Shown here in pieces: positions 16,439 through 25,615 of a stretch of DNA of 64,000 bases. The translations under genes and the position numbers were made by a program. Numbering within the stretch: the stretch's first letter is position 1; each line of letters starts with the position of its first letter. The DNA lies in the NCBI RefSeq assembly GCF_002950945.1, contig NZ_CP012673.1, positions 9,810,501 to 9,874,500 on the forward strand, written 5' to 3'. Under the pieces are notes generated by a model, which saw nothing but the letters and a program-made list of their open reading frames with translations, made no database searches and was not told where the DNA came from. The DNA comes from Sorangium cellulosum (GTDB taxonomy: Bacteria > Myxococcota_A > Polyangia > Polyangiales > Polyangiaceae).

Positions 16439-17212
16439 TCAGCGCCGCTCGTAGGAGGCCACCACCGTCCGGTACGGGAAGCTGAACGTGCTCTTGCCCG
16501 CGAGGTCCGGGTGGGTCGTCGCCAGCTCGCGGACCTCGCTAAGGACCGAGTACCGCTCCTGCACGGAGAGCGCCGCGATGTAGCTGATCGAGGCGGCGCG
16601 CTCGAGCAGCCCGTCCATGTCGAGCTCCTGCATGTGGGTGAACTCGCGCTCACCGAGCGGCGCGAAGAGGCGCGTCTCGGTGAAGGACCGGCGCCACGCC
16701 CCGATCCGGTGCACCGGCGCGTCGCGGCCGTAACGATCGAAGATCTGCGAGAGGCGCGCGACCCAGTCGACGCGCTCGTCCCGGAGGTTCCAGAGCAGGG
16801 CGAGGCGCCCGGTCGGCCGGAGCACGCGGTGGATCTCGGCGAGCGCCAGGTCGCCGTGGAACCAGTGGAACGCCTGCGCGGCGACCGCGGCGTCGACCGT
16901 CGCGTCGGCCATCGGGATGGCCTCGGCCACGCCGTCCACCACGGTGGCGGACGGGACCATCTGCATCAGCTTGCGGCGCATCCCCTCGACCGGCTCGAGC
17001 GCGATGAGCCGGGCGCCCGTCGGCACGAGCAGGCGCGTGAGCTTGCCGGTCCCGGCGCCGAGATCGATCACGGTGCTCGAGGCGTCGATGCGGAGCGTGT
17101 CGCGCAAGAGCTCGATCGCGATGCGCGGATACCCGGGCCGCCCCTTCTCGTAAGCGTCACCCGCGGTCGCGTAACCCTGAGCAGCGAGGCGATGAAGGGT
17201 CATAAGCTGCAT
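16439..17212 (-). CDS. Class I SAM-dependent methyltransferase
   Basis: From the ATG at 17212 the protein has 257 residues (MQLMTLHRLAAQGYATAGDAY); a GTG at 17260 would add 16. Motif I is VIDLGAGTGKLTRLL, followed by ALEPVEGMR (acidic end of beta-2), DAAVAAQAFHWF (motif II region) and EIHRVLRPTGRLALLW (motif III). This is the layout of methyltransferase_11-type enzymes of the UbiE/trans-aconitate methyltransferase group. The substrate is unknown. The gene sits 31 bp downstream of nothing on its own strand and is followed by the flavoprotein; co-transcription with that gene is possible but undetermined. Confidence 0.85.
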   Translation of the reverse strand: MQLMTLHRLAAQGYATAGDAYEKGRPGYPRIAIELLRDTLRIDASSTVIDLGAGTGKLTRLLVPTGARLIALEPVEGMRRKLMQMVPSATVVDGVAEAIPMADATVDAAVAAQAFHWFHGDLALAEIHRVLRPTGRLALLWNLRDERVDWVARLSQIFDRYGRDAPVHRIGAWRRSFTETRLFAPLGEREFTHMQELDMDGLLERAASISYIAALSVQERYSVLSEVRELATTHPDLAGKSTFSFPYRTVVASYERR

Positions 17213-17283
17213 CCGCTCCGCGTTGAGATGACGTTGCGCAGCGCCGGAGCGACCACCCACCCCGACGGTCCCGTCGAGAGAAC

Positions 17284-18309
17284 CTACGCAACCGCGCGCC
17301 CCGTTGGAAGTGGGTTGTCGCTCAAAATTCGCATCACGTTGCCCCGCAGCAGCTTGCCAATGGCGCGCTCGCTGAGGCCGGCTTGAAGCAGCGCATCCGT
17401 CAAGAGCGGAAGGTGCGCGGCGTCACGGAGATCGCGAGTTGGAATGATGAAGCCGTCCCAATCGGACCCGAGCGCCGGGGTGTCCTCGCCGGCGACGTTG
17501 ATGATGTGGAGGAGGTGCTTGACCACGGGCGCGAGGCCGTCGCCGCCGAGGTACTGCGGACAGAAGATGATCCCGATGCACCCGCCCCGGTCGGCGACGG
17601 CGCGGAGCTGTTCGTCATCGATGTTGCGCCAGTGCGCGAACGCGCCGGCGACGCCGGTGTGGCTGACGATGGGCGGGCGGCGCGCGAGCGCGCAGGCTTC
17701 GAGGAAGCCTGTGCGGTTGATGTGGGCGAGGTCGACGATGACGCCGAGGTCCTCGGCGCGGCGCACGACCTCGCGACCGAACGGGGTGAGGCCGTGGCCG
17801 TCCTTGCGGCCTCGGCCGAAGGCGGGGTACGCGACGTCGTTGGCGCTGAAGTGGCAGAGCCCGAGGTACCGGACGCCGCGCCGGGCGAAGCGCTCGAGCG
17901 TCTCGAGCTCCCCTTCGAGCGCGTGGGCCCCTTCGACCCCGAGCAGCGCCGCGACGGCGCCGCGGTCCCTCGCCGCCTCGATGTCCTCGACGGTGCGCGC
18001 CTTGACCAGGCGCCCGGGCTGCGCGCGGATGGCCTGCTCCAGGAGGTCGATCTGCTCGTCGATGACGGCGGCGAGCCCGCGCCGCTGCCCGATGGGCAGC
18101 GAGACCAGGCCGAAGAACTGCGCGCCGACGCCGCCCTCGAGGAGGCGGGGCACGTCGACGTGCCCGCCCAGGGCCGCGAACGGCAGGGGCGGCTCGTGGC
18201 GCTCCTGCAGATCGTAGCCGACCCAGCGCGACCACATGAGGCTGTCGGCGTGGAGGTCGATGGCGGGGAACTGCGCGTGCAGCGCGCGGGCTTCAGGGGT
18301 TCCGTGCAT
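17284..18309 (-). CDS. Membrane dipeptidase (peptidase M19, renal dipeptidase family)
   Basis: The ATG at 18309 gives 341 residues (MHGTPEARALHAQFPAIDLH); the frame is open further upstream but that part is arginine-rich shadow of the neighbour. IDLHADSLMW carries the HxD zinc ligands, GVEGAHAL the bridging Glu, LAHIN and VSHTGV the second-site His residues, and LGSDWDG the late Asp. The full M19 metal site is therefore visible. Members hydrolyse dipeptides, including D-amino acid dipeptides. No signal peptide is seen, so a cytoplasmic location is likely. Confidence 0.9.
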   Translation of the reverse strand: MHGTPEARALHAQFPAIDLHADSLMWSRWVGYDLQERHEPPLPFAALGGHVDVPRLLEGGVGAQFFGLVSLPIGQRRGLAAVIDEQIDLLEQAIRAQPGRLVKARTVEDIEAARDRGAVAALLGVEGAHALEGELETLERFARRGVRYLGLCHFSANDVAYPAFGRGRKDGHGLTPFGREVVRRAEDLGVIVDLAHINRTGFLEACALARRPPIVSHTGVAGAFAHWRNIDDEQLRAVADRGGCIGIIFCPQYLGGDGLAPVVKHLLHIINVAGEDTPALGSDWDGFIIPTRDLRDAAHLPLLTDALLQAGLSERAIGKLLRGNVMRILSDNPLPTGRAVA

Positions 18310-18362
18310 GGTCTCGAGGCTAGTCGAGCCCCGGGCGTCTGGCAGCGGGCGCGGCGGGGTCC

Positions 18363-18680
18363 TCACGGGCTCGTCAGCTTGAGCCCGAGGAGGGACACGA
18401 TGAGCAGCCCGAGGAAGCCGAGCCGCGCGGCCGTGGCGGGCTCGTCGAAGAAGAGGACGCCCGCGATCGCCGCCCCGGTCGCGCCGATTCCGGTCCAGAC
18501 GGCGTACGCCGTGCCGATCGGCAAGGTGCGCGCGGCGATCGCGAGGAGGTACACGCTCGCGATGATCGCGGCGATCGTGAGCGCGCTCGGCAGCGGCCGC
18601 GTGAAGCCCTGCGTGTACTTGAGCCCGACCGCCCAGCAGACCTCGAGCAGGCCTGCCAGGACCAGTATCAGCCATGACAT
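18363..18680 (-). CDS. gdx: SMR-family exporter, SugE/Gdx type
   Basis: A protein of 105 residues with four membrane helices. The first helix LAGLLEVCWAVGLKYTQGF has the essential Glu and the CWAVGLKYT signature of the SugE/Gdx branch rather than the EmrE branch. Gdx proteins export guanidinium in exchange for protons and work as dual-topology dimers, so one gene is enough. It stands 53 bp from the dipeptidase gene. No guanidine riboswitch could be recognised upstream. Confidence 0.88.
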   Translation of the reverse strand: MSWLILVLAGLLEVCWAVGLKYTQGFTRPLPSALTIAAIIASVYLLAIAARTLPIGTAYAVWTGIGATGAAIAGVLFFDEPATAARLGFLGLLIVSLLGLKLTSP

Positions 18681-18800
18681 GACGACTCTCCGTGATGCGG
18701 TTGCGTCGTCTTATCCTGACCGGGTACGGCGCGTCTCGTCCGGGGCGCTCTCCTCCCGGGGAGCGTCACCGCAGACGCTAGCAGGGCGGTCGCGCCGTGC

Positions 18801-18920
18801 AACGCGAGCGCGCGGGGCGCAACGCGGGAGCGCCAGGCGCGACGCGGGAGCGCCAGGCGCGACGCGGGAGCGCCAGGCGCGACGCGGGAGCGCCAGGCGC
18901 GACGCGGGAGCGCGGGGCGC
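18801..18920. repeat. Six tandem copies of a 20-bp GC-rich repeat
   Basis: Six units of 20 bp: four near-identical GACGCGGGAGCGCCAGGCGC copies at 18821-18900 (the first begins AACG), with variant units at 18801 and 18901. The array lies between the pectate lyase stop and the gdx promoter, 14 bp after the lyase stop. A degenerate seventh unit starts at 18921. It may act as a spacer or terminator region; slippage is likely to vary copy number. Confidence 0.9.
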
Positions 18921-18933
18921 GACGCGAGCGCTC

Positions 18934-20355
18934 TTACGGCTCCTCTTCGTTCTGCATCACGAAGCTCGCCGCCGCCTCGCTGATCAGGGCCTCCGCGCGC
19001 TCGTTGATGTACTCCTCGATCGCGGTGTATCCGGACGGCATCACCTTGCTGTGGTCGGTTCCGCTCGCCGGGTTCAGCCCGTTCTCGCGTTCCCACACGT
19101 CCGGCATCCCGTCCTTGTCGGCGTCGGCGGGCGCCGTCCCGGGGCTGAGTCCATCCATCAGGTTGTTCACGTAACGTGCCCCCCATGCGCCGTCGCGGCG
19201 CACGGCGTTCTGCACCACACCTCGCGTCACGACGTCGTGCGGCAGCGCTCCCGCCTGCGCGAGCACGAGCGGGGTAACGTCCCCGGCGCGGTGTGTCGTC
19301 ACGCGGGCGTACCCCGGCACCTCGCGCGCGAAGTCGAACTCCGTCGTCGCGCGGTACGACTCGGGTTTGTTGAGCCGGCTGAAGCTCGGGTGGGCGTACG
19401 GCGTCTGCCATGGATTGCCCACGACGCCCGTGAATTTGCCGGGATCGTCGATGTGGTTGTCGGCGAGGAAGTACTTGAGGTTCGCGCCGGCGCTGCCGTC
19501 GAAATAGAAGGGGATCAGCTGGTCGCTCGGCCCCTTGATGTAGGCGTTGCCCACGATGTTGAAGTGCCCGCTCGCCGCGTTGTGGTGCACGAACCCGTGC
19601 CTCACGTTGTAGGCCACGTTGTTGCGGATGTCGGCGGGCCCGTTCGCGACCGCGGGGCACCTCGCCTTGTGGTGCGCGAACAGGTTGTGGTGAATCGTGA
19701 TCCGGTGCCCGTCGGGCCCGTTGATCAGCCCGTAGTTGTGCGCCCCTTCCGGGTGCCCCGTGGTCGCCGAAGACTCGATGGTCGACCACTGGATCGTCAC
19801 GTCGTCCGCCTCGTAGAGATCGACGGTCTCGTCCACGCCCCAGGCGATCGACACGTGATCGAGCATCAGCTTCGAGTTCAGCGAGAACTGCGCCCCGTCG
19901 AACTGCTCCCCGGCCGAGCCCGTGTGGACGGGCCTGACGCGCAGGAATCTTACAATCACGTTGTTGACCGCGTTTGAGTACCTGGAGAGCAGGCGGCCTC
20001 GCACCGTGATGCCCGCGCCCGGCGCCGTCTGTCCGGCGATCGTCACGTCTCCATTCCGTACGACGACGTCTCCTTCGATCACGCCGCTCACATCGAAGAC
20101 GATGATGCGCGGCCCGGTCGCGTCGAGCGCGGCCTGGAGGCTCCCCGCCCCGCTCGCGCGCAGGTTGGTGACCTTGATGACGCGCCCGCCGCGCCCTCCC
20201 GTCGCGACGGCCCCGAACCCCTCTGCGCCAGGGAACGACGGCAGCGCGCTGGCCGGCGCCGCCGCTGCGCTGATCGCCGCGATCGCCGCGACCACACACC
20301 CGAAGCGCCGCACGCCCTGTGCTCCGATGGAAGAACAAGTAGGCAGATATGTCAT
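18934..20355 (-). CDS. Secreted pectate lyase-like polysaccharide lyase (PL1-type beta-helix)
   Basis: A protein of 473 residues with a signal peptide (about 1-38, ending APASALP). The mature start FPGAEGFGAVATGGRGG is the classic opening of bacterial PL1 pectate lyases. It continues with a right-handed parallel beta-helix: VIVRFLRVRP, LMLDHVSIAWGVDE, VTIQWSTIES, ITIHHNLFAHHKARCP and IRNNVAYN. The conserved Arg region after HHNLFAHHKARCP fits the catalytic site. A DADKDGMPDVWE segment near residue 420 is a calcium-binding thrombospondin-type-3-like loop. It should cleave polygalacturonan outside the cell. RBS-like GGGGAG lies about 10 bp before the ATG. Confidence 0.9.
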   Translation of the reverse strand: MTYLPTCSSIGAQGVRRFGCVVAAIAAISAAAAPASALPSFPGAEGFGAVATGGRGGRVIKVTNLRASGAGSLQAALDATGPRIIVFDVSGVIEGDVVVRNGDVTIAGQTAPGAGITVRGRLLSRYSNAVNNVIVRFLRVRPVHTGSAGEQFDGAQFSLNSKLMLDHVSIAWGVDETVDLYEADDVTIQWSTIESSATTGHPEGAHNYGLINGPDGHRITIHHNLFAHHKARCPAVANGPADIRNNVAYNVRHGFVHHNAASGHFNIVGNAYIKGPSDQLIPFYFDGSAGANLKYFLADNHIDDPGKFTGVVGNPWQTPYAHPSFSRLNKPESYRATTEFDFAREVPGYARVTTHRAGDVTPLVLAQAGALPHDVVTRGVVQNAVRRDGAWGARYVNNLMDGLSPGTAPADADKDGMPDVWERENGLNPASGTDHSKVMPSGYTAIEEYINERAEALISEAAASFVMQNEEEP

Positions 20356-20708
20356 GACGTCTCGCTCCCCTTTCGTACGTCTCTGACTGCAAGCCGTAGT
20401 GAGATGACCCTAAGGACATCCTCCATCGATTGCAAACGCTAATTGCCTATCTGTGCGACAGGGCACATCAAAACCACTCACGCAATTTCAGCTAGCTGAC
20501 GAGACACCCATCAATCTATCCTGCACACGCAGCGTCCGAGCGGCCTCATGGCATCACCGCAAACTCCCACCCTCGACGACATCAGGCTCAAATCCCGGGC
20601 GAACAGCGTCACAACAAAACTACACCACCCCAACTCCCGCCATCTCCAACTCTCCTATCCACCCTCGACTGCCACCCATCGAGTCGACCGCCCCCTCCCC
20701 TCACCGCC
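20356..20708. other. Low-GC intergenic region upstream of the pectate lyase
   Basis: No gene is supported. GC content falls well below the rest of the window, especially at 20440-20680, which is unusual here and could mark an old insertion or a regulatory region. A short + frame at 20548 (starting MASPQTPTLDDIRLKSRANS) lacks a ribosome binding site and family match. Confidence 0.5.
20407..20435 (-). promoter_or_regulatory. Candidate sigma-70-type promoter of the pectate lyase
   Basis: Read on the reverse strand: TTGCAA (20430-20435), a 17-bp spacer, then TAGGGT (20407-20412), about 45 bp before the start codon region. The -35 box matches four of six consensus bases, the -10 box is poor. Confidence 0.3.
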
Positions 20709-20989
20709 CCAAGGCGCACGCGCCGGAGGGTGGGTCCGCGCGCGCCGACGTGGCGCGGGTGGGCGCGATCGAGCACCGACCGAGGTGCCATAAGCTCTCA
20801 GCCCGCGCGGCGTCTCAGGCGCGCCTTGTGTGGCGCGCGCCATAAGGTCTCAGCTGGCTCAGCCCGAAGGGAGACATGCCGGGCGGTGTCCCCAGCGCGA
20901 GCCCCTTCGCCCCAGTCTTGCCGATCGGCGAGCGCCCACCCGCGCCACGTCGGCGCGCGCGGACCCACCCTCCGGCGCGTCCGACTTGG
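20709..20989. repeat. 281-bp element with 58-bp terminal inverted repeats, MITE-like
   Basis: Arms 20709-20766 and 20932-20989 are reverse complements with two mismatches; the inner 49 bp (20718-20766 and 20932-20980) are perfect. The 165-bp centre has no gene but contains a direct repeat (GCCATAAG followed by TCTCAGC near 20788 and 20840). The right end stops 2 bp from the pdxJ stop codon. No target-site duplication is evident. A non-autonomous mobile element or a large transcribed hairpin are both possible. Confidence 0.75.
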
Positions 20990-20991
20990 CT

Positions 20992-21729
20992 CTACCGCGC
21001 CTTCTCGTACCGTCCTTCGACGGCCATCAGGTAGTCGGCCACCGCCTGCCGCATCCCGACCTCCAGCGCGTGCGCCGTCAGGTAGTGTCCGATCGACACC
21101 TCCTGGATCTCCGGCGCCTCTTTCACGAGCGGCCCCAGGTTCTCCGCCGTGAGGTCGTGCCCCGCGTTCACCCCCACCCCCACCCCCGCCGCCGCCTTCG
21201 TCGTCGCGACCACCTTGTCGAGCTCCGCCCGGTAGTCCCCGCGCTCGAACGCCTGCGCGTACGGCCCCGTGTAGATCTCGATCCGGTCCGCCCCCACCTC
21301 GGCGACCGCGGCCAAAACGCCCGGATCCGCCTCCACGAAGAGGCTCGTCCGGATCCCCTCTTCCTTGAGCCGCTTCACCACCGGCTGGAGGAGGAACCGC
21401 CACTTCGCGACGTCCCAGCCGCGGTGCGAGGTGACCTCCCCCGGCGTGACCGGGACCAGCGTGCACTGGGTCGGCCTGAGCTCGAGCGTGAGGTCCAGGA
21501 ACTCTTCCCGGATATCGCCCTCGAAGTTCGTCTCCACGGTCGTGATGTGGCGAGTCACCGCCCGCGCGTCGTCAGGCGTGATGTGCCGCCGGTCCGCCCT
21601 CGGGTGGACCGTGATGCCGTGCGCCCCGTAAGCGACGATCTTCTGGGCGAAGGCGAGGACGCTCGGCGCGTCATGCCCCCGCGAGTTCCGCAGGAGCGCG
21701 ATCTTGTTCACGTTGACGCTGAGCTTCAT
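20992..21729 (-). CDS. pdxJ: Pyridoxine 5'-phosphate synthase PdxJ
   Basis: The ATG at 21729 gives 245 residues with the standard start MKLSVNVNKIALLRNSRG; the longer open frame is not needed. ITVHPRADRRHI (residues 45-56) is the phosphate/substrate loop, FEGDIREEF and VTPGEVTSHRGWD follow, and VGVNAGHDL plus VSIGHYLTAHAL complete the TIM-barrel active site. PdxJ condenses 1-deoxyxylulose 5-phosphate with 3-amino-2-oxopropyl phosphate to make pyridoxine 5'-phosphate. Length is normal. Usual partner genes such as acpS are not adjacent. It is divergent from the RNA methyltransferase gene. Confidence 0.95.
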   Translation of the reverse strand: MKLSVNVNKIALLRNSRGHDAPSVLAFAQKIVAYGAHGITVHPRADRRHITPDDARAVTRHITTVETNFEGDIREEFLDLTLELRPTQCTLVPVTPGEVTSHRGWDVAKWRFLLQPVVKRLKEEGIRTSLFVEADPGVLAAVAEVGADRIEIYTGPYAQAFERGDYRAELDKVVATTKAAAGVGVGVNAGHDLTAENLGPLVKEAPEIQEVSIGHYLTAHALEVGMRQAVADYLMAVEGRYEKAR

Positions 21730-21931
21730 CGGGACCTCTCGCCGGGTGGTGCGTGGCCTTCCCGGCGTCGCTATACACGATCGACGCCCGAGCCGCATGG
21801 CGCCGCCGCCCCCCCGGCGGCCGCCCGGCGGCCCTGACAGCGCCCCTCCTGGACGCGCCCCGCGCGGCCGCCCGGCCCCGGGCGTGTTCGTGAGGGCCGC
21901 CGCCCGGCCTATCGGCTACAAGCCCGTCGTC

Positions 21932-23041
21932 ATGGACTTCTTCGCGACCGCCGCCAAAGGCACCGAGCCCGCCCTCCGCGACGAGCTCCGCGAGCATCGC
22001 TTCCGCGGCGTCCGCGCCGATCGCGGCGGGGTCCACTTCGCCGGCGCGATGGACGAGGGCTTCCGCGCCTGCATCGAGCTCCGCACCGCCGTCCGCGTGC
22101 TCGTCGAGCTCGCCGCCTTCGACGCGCCGAGCGGAGACGCCCTCTACGAGGGCGTCTCCAGCGTCGACTGGGCCCCTTACCTGAGCCCGGTCCACACGCT
22201 CGCCGTCCGCGCTTCCTGCCGCTCGAGCGCGCTGACCCACACCCAGTTCATCGCCCAGCGGACGAAGGACGCCATCGTCGACCAGATCCGCCGCCGCGTC
22301 GGCGCCCGCCCCTCGGTCGACCTCGAGGACCCCGACCTCGCCCTCTTCGTCCACCTCGTCCGCGACCGCGCCACGCTGTACGCCGATCTCGGCGGCGCCG
22401 CGCTCCACCGCCGCGGCTACCGCACGCACATCGGCGGGGCGCCGCTCAAGGAGACGCTCGCCGCCGCGCTGCTCCGTCTCTCCGGCTGGGATCGCGCCCG
22501 CCCCCTCGTCGATCCGATGTGCGGCGCCGGCACCATCGCCCTCGAGGCCGCGCTCTGGGCGCGGGACATCGCCCCCGGCCTGCGCGCCCAGCGCTTCGGG
22601 TTCGAGCGGTGGGCCTGCCACGATCAGGCGGCCGCGCAGCGCGCGACCGCCCTCCGCGACGCCGCCCGCGCGCGCATCCGGGCCGAGGGCCCCCCGATCG
22701 TCGCCGCCGACATCGATCCGGACGCCGTCGACACCACGCGCGGCAACGCCCGCATGGCCGGCGTCCAGATCGAGATCCGCTGCCAGCCGGTCACCGCGCT
22801 CGCGAGGACCGAGCCGCCGGGCCACGTCCTGACGAACCCCCCGTACGGCGAGCGCCTCCCGGGGACGTCCGCGCTCTACCGCGACATGGCGGCCGCGTTC
22901 TCGCGGCTCGCCGGCCACCGCGTCGCGATCCTCGCCGGCACCGAGGACATCGAGCGCGCGATGCGCCGCCGCCCCGAGCGCTCGCTCACCGTGTTCAACG
23001 GCCCCATCGAGTGCCGCCTGCTCACGTACGACATCCCCTGA
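21932..23041 (+). CDS. THUMP-domain class I RNA methyltransferase (RlmL N-terminal type)
   Basis: The chosen ATG gives 369 residues beginning MDFFATAAKGTEPALRDEL, the usual start of this family; the open frame upstream is Pro/Arg shadow. Residues 1-160 form a THUMP domain for RNA binding (VHFAGAMDEGFRACIELRTA). The Rossmann methyltransferase follows: DPMCGAGTIALEAALWARDIAPG is motif I, VAADIDPDAV motif II, and TNPPYGER the catalytic NPPY motif for guanine N2 methylation. It matches the m2G2445-type half of RlmL without the second RlmK domain. The target is probably 23S rRNA. Confidence 0.9.
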   Translation: MDFFATAAKGTEPALRDELREHRFRGVRADRGGVHFAGAMDEGFRACIELRTAVRVLVELAAFDAPSGDALYEGVSSVDWAPYLSPVHTLAVRASCRSSALTHTQFIAQRTKDAIVDQIRRRVGARPSVDLEDPDLALFVHLVRDRATLYADLGGAALHRRGYRTHIGGAPLKETLAAALLRLSGWDRARPLVDPMCGAGTIALEAALWARDIAPGLRAQRFGFERWACHDQAAAQRATALRDAARARIRAEGPPIVAADIDPDAVDTTRGNARMAGVQIEIRCQPVTALARTEPPGHVLTNPPYGERLPGTSALYRDMAAAFSRLAGHRVAILAGTEDIERAMRRRPERSLTVFNGPIECRLLTYDIP

Positions 23042-23075
23042 GCGCCGCGCCGCGATCTCCGCGCCCGCGCGCCCT

Positions 23076-25178
<2,103 letters not shown>

Positions 25179-25432
25179 GCGCCCGGCACCCGCCGGCGGC
25201 CGCGCCGATCGCACGGGAGAGCGCGGCGGCCAGGGATGTCCGCGCGCATACGCGACCCGCGCCGTCGATGCGAGGGGGAGTCCACGCGGCGACCATACCA
25301 AAGAACGTGACAGCGGACGACTTGTCGACCCCCCAGCGGTCTCGGCGGCGCAGCGCCGGCGCGCCCGCGACCTGTCGCCCCCGCCACCGTCACCACGGCA
25401 ACGCCGCCCGGCCCCGGGCTCATCCGCCAGCA

Positions 25433-25477
25433 GTTAACTCTTTAACGCCACCCCAGGTGCAAATGTGCGACAGGTGC
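25433..25477 (+). promoter_or_regulatory. Candidate activator-binding region upstream of the sigma-54 promoter
   Basis: Within about 60-100 bp upstream of the predicted start site there is an inverted GTTAA-N4-TTAAC (25433-25446) and two direct CAGGTGC copies 17 bp apart (25454 and 25471). The placement fits sites for a bacterial enhancer-binding protein, but no regulator is named by the sequence. Confidence 0.35.
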
Positions 25478-25509
25478 TTAACTTATCGAAAGAGCTGAGC
25501 GTCGAGGGT

Positions 25510-25524
25510 TGGCAGCGTTCTTGC
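25510..25524 (+). promoter_or_regulatory. Sigma-54 promoter of the giant lipoprotein gene
   Basis: TGGCAG-N5-TTGC matches the RpoN consensus TGGCAC-N5-TTGC, with the invariant GG and GC exactly 12 bp apart. Transcription would start near 25535, leaving a leader of about 80 nt. Transcription would then need an ATP-driven enhancer-binding protein. Confidence 0.65.
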
Positions 25525-25615
25525 CTGGGGGGTTTTACCTCGCGTCGCACCGCGTGCGTCCGCGAAGGGCCGGCTTGTGCATCGGTCTCGACAGGCAGCT
25601 TCCGGAGGATCGTTG

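Noticed and set aside
18681..18800. Guanidine riboswitch before gdx
   Set aside because: I looked for guanidine-I, mini-ykkC (ACGR loops in tandem stems) and guanidine-III patterns; only isolated look-alike strings (CTAGCG, GGACGAG) occur, without the paired stems.
18801..18920. CRISPR array
   Set aside because: Repeats are 20 bp, directly tandem and lack unique spacers; no cas genes nearby.
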